Assembly (NCBI GenBank): GCA_002428045.1
Contig: DIZZ01000204.1
Location: 563 to 6,923, forward strand
Length of the DNA stretch: 6,361 nt
Direction of reading: 5' to 3'
Source: Verrucomicrobia bacterium UBA6015
GTDB taxonomy: Bacteria > Verrucomicrobiota > Kiritimatiellia > UBA8416
A program made the position numbers and the translations under genes. Under the pieces are notes generated by a model. The model did not search any database. It was not told the origin of the DNA and worked only from the letters and a program-made list of their open reading frames with translations. Shown piece after piece: positions 1-4,655 of the stretch. The number at the start of each line of letters is the position of its first letter. Positions within the stretch are counted from its first letter, which is position 1.

Positions 1-610
1 GTGCCAGCTTCCACTTCATCGCCGTCGGGAAGCCTGCCCCGCCACGGCCGCGCAGGTCGGCGGCGCGGATATCCTCGATCACCGCCTCTGCCGTCTTGGA
101 CAGCGCCTTTGCCAGTGCACGGTAACCGCCTTGGCCGATATACTCGTCGAGCGCCAGAGGATCAATCCGGTCGCCCCAGTCGAGCAGACGGCGGGTCTGG
201 AGTTTGAAGAACGGGATCTGGTCACGATAGGGTATCTTCTCTCCTGTATCCGGGTGCGTATAGACCAGTCGTTCGATGATCGATTCCCCCGCGATCGACT
301 GCTCGACAATATCGGCGGCGTCCTCCGGTTTGATCTGCTTGTACATCAAGGGGTTGCATCCATCCTCTCGGCTGATCAGCAGCATTGGCTCCATGCTGCA
401 GAACCCGTGGCAGCCGGTCACCCGCATGCTGACCTTGTTCTCCAGACCCCGGGTGTTGATTTCCTTGCGCAGCGCATCGCGGATCCGCTCCGCCCCGGCG
501 GCGCAGCCGCAGGTTCCGCCAGCCACTGAAATCAGGATCTTTCCCGCCCGTGCCGCGATGATTCCCTTGTGGTGCTGTTCGATATCGGCAATGTTGTTGA
601 ATCGGTTCAT
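1..610 (-). CDS. nuoF: NuoF/HydB-like NADH-binding subunit, N-terminal part (3' end outside window)
   Basis: The start ATG at 610-608 overlaps the nuoE-like stop as ATGA; 203 codons are visible before the window edge. Residues ~20-115 form a thioredoxin-like [2Fe-2S] ferredoxin domain of the kind fused to the N terminus of HydB/HndC-type NuoF proteins: Cys34 and Cys36 in GGTCGCAAGA, then Cys67 and Cys71 in TGCHGFCSMEP. A linker with the family-typical VYTHPDTGEKIPY follows. Residues 186-200 read LRGRGGAGFPTAMKW, the glycine-rich start of the FMN/NADH-binding domain. The remaining FMN/NADH fold and any C-terminal Fe-S clusters lie outside. In this family the subunit oxidises NADH at FMN in the cytoplasm. 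Its place after a truncated nqrF suggests it supplies NADH-derived electrons to the Nqr core, which is inference. The Shine-Dalgarno is weak (GGTGAAAG), so translation probably depends on coupling to the gene upstream. It could equally be named hydB or hndC. Confidence 0.92.
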   Translation of the reverse strand, partial: MNRFNNIADIEQHHKGIIAARAGKILISVAGGTCGCAAGAERIRDALRKEINTRGLENKVSMRVTGCHGFCSMEPMLLISREDGCNPLMYKQIKPEDAADIVEQSIAGESIIERLVYTHPDTGEKIPYRDQIPFFKLQTRRLLDWGDRIDPLALDEYIGQGGYRALAKALSKTAEAVIEDIRAADLRGRGGAGFPTAMKWKLA

Positions 611-1239
611 AACGCTTTCACCATTTGCAACGCTTTGTCGGCCGTCAACTGGCTCTGGTATTCCCCATCCATGATCGCGACCGGACCGACACCGCAAAGA
701 CCGATGCAGTTCACGGTCGACAGGGTCAGCTTGCCGTCGGCGGTGGTTTCTCCGGGCTTGATGTTCAGCTCCCGGCACAGGACATCGACGATCGCCGCCG
801 CGCCCTTGACGTGGCAGGCCGTGCCGGTGCAGATCACAAGGCGATGCTTGCCTTGGGGGGTGAGTTTGAAATCCTGATAGAACGTGGCAATCGCGTAGAG
901 TCGGGTGAGGGGAACGTCCAGGGTGATCGAGATATGTCGCAAGGCGTCGGGCGGAAGGTAGCCGAAGTGCTCCGAAACATCCTGCATCAGCTCAATCAGT
1001 CCCCGTCCCTTATCCTTGTGCCTGCTGAGCATCCAGTCAATATCGCTCATGTTCAATCCGACATCGCCCGCGTCGTCCGGCTTGGATTTCGTAAAACGGT
1101 CGAGAAACGAACGCAAGGCGTTCTTGCGTGGTTGCGCGGTATCACAGCCGCCTGGTGCGCCCGCTTTCCCACCGCACTGGCAGGTACACTGGGCGGGTGC
1201 CGCCACGCCTTCTTCCGTCTGGTGATCAGAAGCCTTCAT
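607..1239 (-). CDS. nuoE: NuoE/HydC-like thioredoxin-fold [2Fe-2S] subunit
   Basis: A 210-residue protein of the NuoE/HydC/HndA family, the small [2Fe-2S] partner of NuoF-type NADH dehydrogenases. The helical part includes FGYLPPDALRHIS and the family signature ATFYQDF. The cluster ligands are Cys137 and Cys142 (CTGTAC) and Cys178 and Cys182 (CIGLCGVGP), the classic Cx4C...Cx3C pattern. The first ~35 residues are an unusual Cys/Gly-rich extension with Cys18, Cys20, Cys22 and Cys32, followed by a basic linker. The ATG at 1239 is preferred because AGGGAG lies 6 nt upstream; a TTG at 1284 in the same frame would add 15 residues but has no clear ribosome site. The gene overlaps the end of nqrF by 14 nt and its stop overlaps the nuoF-like start. 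It should pass electrons between the NuoF FMN and the rest of the complex. That its partner is Nqr rather than complex I or a hydrogenase is inferred from operon position. Confidence 0.93.
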   Translation of the reverse strand: MKASDHQTEEGVAAPAQCTCQCGGKAGAPGGCDTAQPRKNALRSFLDRFTKSKPDDAGDVGLNMSDIDWMLSRHKDKGRGLIELMQDVSEHFGYLPPDALRHISITLDVPLTRLYAIATFYQDFKLTPQGKHRLVICTGTACHVKGAAAIVDVLCRELNIKPGETTADGKLTLSTVNCIGLCGVGPVAIMDGEYQSQLTADKALQMVKAL

Positions 1240-1696
1240 GCTCTTCTCCCTTGATACTGAATCGCCACTTGGCGTGTTTGTCAAATGTCCCAGTGCGAAC
1301 CATGTCCGAGATCACATCCAGGAAATCAGGTACGTTGACGCTGACATCCTGGCGGATTTTTACCTGGCATGCGAGTCGCGTGCCGATGGCGATATCGCGC
1401 CGCGAAAGGAACGGTGTTTCGGTCGGCAGCAAAGCGCCTCCGCCAGCGGTCACCCGCACCTTGCAGTAGCCGCACATCCCTTTTCCTCCACAGGATGCCG
1501 GGATCGAGATGTTGTTCTCAAGCAATGCGGCCAGCAGGTTGCCGCCCCCCTCGACGGAAAAGCGCTGCTCGCCGCCATTGACGATAATCTGGCAGGTGCC
1601 GTAGTTGACCAGATGGCGCTCAGCCACCAATAGAATCACAGCCATCCCCAGGAACAGTCCCGTGGTCACCGCCATTGCCAACAGAATGATTGTCAT
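1226..1696 (-). CDS. nqrF: Short NqrF: membrane anchor plus [2Fe-2S] domain, no FAD/NADH domain
   Basis: Encodes 156 residues; canonical NqrF has about 410. Residues 2-25 form one hydrophobic transmembrane helix, as at the N terminus of NqrF. Residues ~34-125 are a plant-type ferredoxin domain with Cys69, Cys75, Cys78 (CGGKGMCGYC) and Cys110 (RLACQV), in register with Cys70/76/79/111 of Vibrio cholerae NqrF. The protein ends about 30 residues after the domain (after VNVPDFLD). The ferredoxin-reductase-like half, with its FAD-binding RAYSMA-type motif and NADH site, is absent. No frameshift explains this: the following bases are occupied by the nuoE-like frame. Shine-Dalgarno AGGGGGA lies 5 nt before the ATG and the nqrE stop is 13 nt upstream. 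It presumably relays electrons from the NuoE/NuoF-like subunits to the NqrD/E cluster, which is inference. A standalone membrane-anchored ferredoxin is the alternative reading. Confidence 0.93.
   Translation of the reverse strand: MTIILLAMAVTTGLFLGMAVILLVAERHLVNYGTCQIIVNGGEQRFSVEGGGNLLAALLENNISIPASCGGKGMCGYCKVRVTAGGGALLPTETPFLSRRDIAIGTRLACQVKIRQDVSVNVPDFLDVISDMVRTGTFDKHAKWRFSIKGEEHEGF
1246..1251 (-). promoter_or_regulatory. Shine-Dalgarno of the nuoE-like gene (sets the start)
   Basis: AGGGAG lies 6 nt before ATG 1239, within the end of nqrF. It favours 1239 over the upstream in-frame TTG at 1284. Confidence 0.8.
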
Positions 1697-1709
1697 GCTC
1701 GTCCCCCTG

Positions 1710-2300
1710 TCACTGCATCGTGATCATGCCTGCAAAACCCATGAATGTCATGGCGATGACGCCCGTGATCAACATCAGCACCGCGGTGCCGCGCAACGGT
1801 GCCGGCACGTTGGAATAGCCCATCTTTTCGCGCAGCCCGGCCATCAGCACGATCGCCAGCAGGAAGCCGAGACCGCCGCCCAGCCCGAAGGCGGCTGACT
1901 GGATCCCGTTGTAGTTGCGGATGACCATGAAAAGCGCTGCGCCGAGAATCGCGCAGTTCACCGTGATCAGCGGCAGGAAAATGCCGAGGGCGTGGTAAAG
2001 CTTAGGGCTGAACCGTTCCATGACCATTTCCACCAACTGCACAAAGCCGGCGATCACGGCGATAAACAGGATAAAAGCCAGGAATTCGAGCTCGAGCGGC
2101 ACCAGTACGTAGTGATAGAGAAGATAGTTCAGCGTCGTGGTGCAGACCATCACGAAGGTGACGGCCGTACCCAGCCCGACCGCGGTTTCGATCTTGGTCG
2201 AACAGGCTAGGAATGAGCACATGCCCAGAAAGCCCGCCAGCAGGATGTTGTTTGTGAGGATGGAGGCGACCAGGATGACCATTGGGGATGTCGGGTTCAT
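1710..2300 (-). CDS. nqrE: NqrE, membrane subunit of Na+-translocating NADH:quinone oxidoreductase
   Basis: A 196-residue integral membrane protein (V. cholerae NqrE has 198) with about six hydrophobic helices. Conserved blocks include FLGMCSFLA, MERFSPKLYHALGIFLPLITVNCAI and AGLREKMGYS...PAPLRG. Cys28 in GMCSF and Cys116 in TVNCAI match the two NqrE cysteines that, with two from NqrD, bind the [2Fe-2S] cluster in the middle of the membrane. NqrD and NqrE are homologues packed in opposite orientation, and this pair is central to moving electrons across the membrane. The ATG at 2300 is chosen over the longer open frame because it forms an ATGA overlap with the nqrD stop and gives the family length; an AAAGGA sits unusually close (3 nt). 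Cys33 and Cys53 are additional cysteines that I do not recognise as conserved. Confidence 0.96.
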   Translation of the reverse strand: MNPTSPMVILVASILTNNILLAGFLGMCSFLACSTKIETAVGLGTAVTFVMVCTTTLNYLLYHYVLVPLELEFLAFILFIAVIAGFVQLVEMVMERFSPKLYHALGIFLPLITVNCAILGAALFMVIRNYNGIQSAAFGLGGGLGFLLAIVLMAGLREKMGYSNVPAPLRGTAVLMLITGVIAMTFMGFAGMITMQ

Positions 2301-2950
2301 ACGTCCTTTCTGCCCCGCAGGGCGTTGATGATCCAGATCAGGAACCCGGCGGTGAAGAATGCACCGGGGGCCAGCATCAGCAGGACGTTCGGCTCGTACC
2401 AAGCGGTGGACAAGGCAGTGTAACCTAGCAATGTGCCAGCGCCCAGCAGCTCGCGGAACACGGCGATCAGTGCCAGGATGATCATGTATCCGATGCCGTT
2501 GGCTGCACCGTCGACAATCGAAAGCAGCGGCGGGTTTTGCGTGGCGAAGGCTTCCGCACGCCCCATGACGATGCAGTTGGTGATGATCAGTCCCACGTAG
2601 GGCCCGAGCTGCTTGGACATGTCCCAGTAGAAGGCCTTCAGGAATTGGTCGAAGATGATCACGAACGTGGCGATGATCGCCACTTCCACGATCATGCGGA
2701 TCCGCCTGGGCATCAGGTGGCGTAGCAGGGAGACGAACGCGTTAGACATGGCGGTAACGAAGACCAGTGCCGCGCCCATGACCAGCGCGTTCTCAAGTTT
2801 GCTGGTTACGGCCAGTGCCGAGCAGACGCCCAGTACCTGATGGATGATCGGGTTGTTCTTGATGACACCATCCTGTATCGTGCTGCCGCATTTGCCGCCG
2901 CACAGCCCTCCGCAGCCGCTGGATTTTGCTTGCGCGTGATGATCTGACAC
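2297..2950 (-). CDS. nqrD: NqrD, membrane subunit of Na+-translocating NADH:quinone oxidoreductase
   Basis: A 217-residue membrane protein (V. cholerae NqrD has 210) with about six hydrophobic helices. It is NqrD rather than RnfE by blocks such as NPIIHQVLGVCSALAVTSKL, SKQLGPYVGLIITNCIVMG followed by RAEAFA, and FRELLGAGTL...PNVLLMLAPGAFF. Cys43 (LGVCSAL) and Cys126 (ITNCIVM) are 83 residues apart, exactly as Cys29 and Cys112 of V. cholerae NqrD, which contribute to the shared intramembrane [2Fe-2S] cluster. The first ~28 residues differ from ordinary NqrD: a Gly/Cys-rich stretch, SGCGGLCGGKCGS, with Cys13, Cys17 and Cys21. The start is GTG at 2950, supported by GGGAGGA 6 nt upstream and a 2-nt gap after the nqrC stop. 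The nqrE start overlaps its stop as ATGA. Confidence 0.96.
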   Translation of the reverse strand: MSDHHAQAKSSGCGGLCGGKCGSTIQDGVIKNNPIIHQVLGVCSALAVTSKLENALVMGAALVFVTAMSNAFVSLLRHLMPRRIRMIVEVAIIATFVIIFDQFLKAFYWDMSKQLGPYVGLIITNCIVMGRAEAFATQNPPLLSIVDGAANGIGYMIILALIAVFRELLGAGTLLGYTALSTAWYEPNVLLMLAPGAFFTAGFLIWIINALRGRKDV

Positions 2951-2952
2951 GA

Positions 2953-3561
2953 TTAGTCCTCCCGAATGCGTTTTGCTAAAGTATCAAGCATCTTGCCGAC
3001 GCGGTCCGATGTCATTGTCGCTGCCGTGATCCCGTCGACCTCGTTCGAACCCTTCGCTTCGCCGGGTTTGCGTACTCGGAAGCCGGGGGTTCCGTCCGAT
3101 GAAATGATCTGTTTGGCCTTGAAGCGGTTGAGGAAGAAATCCGCGCTGATTTCGCTGCCCAGCCCGGGGGTTTCCTCCTGCTTGAAAAAACGGATTCCGC
3201 GGATGGTCTCCATATCCGGTTCCAGTGCCATGACGCCCTCGATTGGACCCCAGACGCCCGGTCCGGCAAATGCCACCGCCACGGCCTGCGGCGCGTCTGC
3301 ACCGTCCGGACGGTATTCGAAACACTCCAGGCCATTTCTTTCGACTTGGCGGATGGTGCGGTCGAAGATCGCGATCAGGTCCGCCGCACTGGCATTCTCC
3401 GGCACGGGTGCATCCAGTGCCGCCAGGTAGTTACGGATTTCTTCGGCCTTTTGGTTGGCCTTCTGGTAGGGGGCTGTAAAGAGGCTGGCGGTCACCAGCA
3501 GCGTTGAACTGGCCATGCCGAGCACGGCGGCGAAGATGAGCGTCTGCACGGCGTTTTTCAT
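2953..3561 (-). CDS. nqrC: NqrC, covalent-FMN subunit of Na+-translocating NADH:quinone oxidoreductase
   Basis: A 202-residue protein with one N-terminal transmembrane helix (residues ~4-27) and a periplasmic FMN-binding domain. Family blocks are VWGPIEGVMAL, FFKQEETPGLGSEI and the C-terminal VDGITAATMTS. Thr182 in this last motif corresponds to Thr225 of V. cholerae NqrC, where ApbE attaches FMN by a phosphoester bond. The usual Gly of the S/T-G-A-T motif is Ala here. The protein is shorter than V. cholerae NqrC (257 residues), lacking a stretch between the membrane helix and the FMN domain. In the complex NqrC takes electrons from the NqrD/E cluster and hands them to NqrB. The start at 3561 is preferred to an in-frame ATG at 3567 because AAAGGG lies 7 nt upstream of 3561 but only 1 nt from 3567, and 3561 gives an ATGA overlap with the nqrB stop. 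Confidence 0.95.
   Translation of the reverse strand: MKNAVQTLIFAAVLGMASSTLLVTASLFTAPYQKANQKAEEIRNYLAALDAPVPENASAADLIAIFDRTIRQVERNGLECFEYRPDGADAPQAVAVAFAGPGVWGPIEGVMALEPDMETIRGIRFFKQEETPGLGSEISADFFLNRFKAKQIISSDGTPGFRVRKPGEAKGSNEVDGITAATMTSDRVGKMLDTLAKRIRED
2957..2963 (-). promoter_or_regulatory. Shine-Dalgarno of nqrD (supports a GTG start)
   Basis: GGGAGGA lies inside the last codons of nqrC and 6 nt before GTG 2950. No ATG is available before the first conserved NqrD block, so this site is the main evidence for the GTG start and for the Cys-rich N terminus being translated. Confidence 0.85.
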
Positions 3562-4655
3562 GAGCATGCCCTTTCTGCCGCGCAGCGGCGGATGCGCAGG
3601 CGGATAACGACTTCATCCATCAGCGGCGCGCAGATGTTCCCGAAGAGGATGGCGAACATCGTCCCCTCGACGAACCCCGAATAGCTGCGGATCAGGACGG
3701 TCAAGGTACCGATCAGGATGCCATAGGCCCATTTGGCCGATAGCGTGGCGGGACCGGTCACCGGATCGGTGGCCATGAAGACGATGCCGAACATCCAGCC
3801 GCCGGCCAGCAACTGGAAACCGGGCGGGGCTACCTGCGCTGGCCAGATCAGATTCAGAACCCAGGCGAGCAGCGTCATCGAGGCCATGCCGCCTGCCATG
3901 GTGCGCCAGTTGGCAACCCCCGTCAGCAGCAGGATGACGCCACCGATCAGGATCGCCAGTGCCGAGGTCTCGCCGACACAACCGCTGATATTTCCGACCA
4001 ACAGATCCAACGGGGCGGTCATCACCCCGCTCTTGGCCAGCCCCAGCGGGGTGGCGAGCGTGACTGCATCCGGTGCGGATGCCGCAAGTGAGCCTGGAAG
4101 CTGCAGCCATTTTTCAGGACCCGGTGCAATCCAGGTCGCCGTCATTCGTGCCGGATAGGCGAAGGCTAGGAAACAGCGCCCTACCAGCGCGGCGTTGAAC
4201 AGGTTGCGGCCGGTACCACCGAAGATCTCCTTGCCGACGAGGACCCCGAAAATAGAACCCAGAGCCACCATCCAGAGCGGGATACCCGGCGGAAGGATCA
4301 GTGGAAAGATGAATCCTGTGACCAGGAACCCCTCGTTGATCTCCTCCTTTCGCACGATGGCGAAAAGCACCTCGATCAGGCCCCCGGCGACGTACGAGAC
4401 GAGCATCAGTAGCAGGACGCGCGGACCGAAGAAATAGAGCGAGGCGAGGAATGCAGGCATCAGTGCCACGATCACCAGGGTCATGTAGCGCTTGATGTCG
4501 ATCGGATCACGCCCGTAGGGGGCGCAGGTGGTTTCCTCGACATGTGAGAAAAAGAAATTATCTGCCGCCTGGTAGACGGGCAGCATGGCGCGCAGTTTCC
4601 CCCCCTCCTCGAACAGGGGGCGGACCGAATGAAGGATGTTCTTGATCAGTTTCAT
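3558..4655 (-). CDS. nqrB: NqrB, covalent-FMN/riboflavin membrane subunit of Na+-translocating NADH:quinone oxidoreductase
   Basis: A 365-residue polytopic membrane protein with about ten hydrophobic segments. NqrB/RnfD family blocks include DPIDIKRYMTL, RKEEINEGFLVTGFIFPLIL, GKEIFGGTGRNLFNAALVGR, GGWMFGIVFMATDPVTGPAT and KWAYGILIGTLTVLIR. In V. cholerae this subunit binds covalent FMN at Thr236, holds riboflavin and carries the Na+ pathway. The matching residue here is Thr202 in DAVTLATPL, where the usual S/T-G-A-T reads T-L-A-T. It is about 50 residues shorter than V. cholerae NqrB (415), missing an insertion between the first membrane helices and so closer in size to RnfD. The ATG at 4655 has GAGGAA 8 nt upstream and overlaps the nqrA stop as ATGA; the longer open frame upstream is only the shadow of nqrA. 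The end overlaps nqrC. Confidence 0.96.
   Translation of the reverse strand: MKLIKNILHSVRPLFEEGGKLRAMLPVYQAADNFFFSHVEETTCAPYGRDPIDIKRYMTLVIVALMPAFLASLYFFGPRVLLLMLVSYVAGGLIEVLFAIVRKEEINEGFLVTGFIFPLILPPGIPLWMVALGSIFGVLVGKEIFGGTGRNLFNAALVGRCFLAFAYPARMTATWIAPGPEKWLQLPGSLAASAPDAVTLATPLGLAKSGVMTAPLDLLVGNISGCVGETSALAILIGGVILLLTGVANWRTMAGGMASMTLLAWVLNLIWPAQVAPPGFQLLAGGWMFGIVFMATDPVTGPATLSAKWAYGILIGTLTVLIRSYSGFVEGTMFAILFGNICAPLMDEVVIRLRIRRCAAERACS
3569..3574 (-). promoter_or_regulatory. Shine-Dalgarno of nqrC (sets the start)
   Basis: AAAGGG on the minus strand lies 7 nt before ATG 3561 but only 1 nt before the alternative ATG 3567. It therefore favours 3561, which also gives the ATGA overlap with nqrB. 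Confidence 0.7.

Noticed and set aside
131..674. Two overlapping 132-codon open frames on the plus strand
   Set aside because: Both are antisense to the nuoF-like gene and the end of the nuoE-like gene, whose family motifs are clear; neither plus-strand translation resembles a protein.
625..1254. Long open frame on the plus strand (209 codons)
   Set aside because: It lies wholly antisense to the nuoE-like gene and has no recognisable protein features; it is a by-product of GC-rich coding on the other strand.
1226..1284. Possible frameshift that would restore a full-length NqrF
   Set aside because: The sequence after the NqrF stop is accounted for by the nuoE-like frame with its own ribosome site and family motifs; no FAD or NADH-domain motif appears in any frame.
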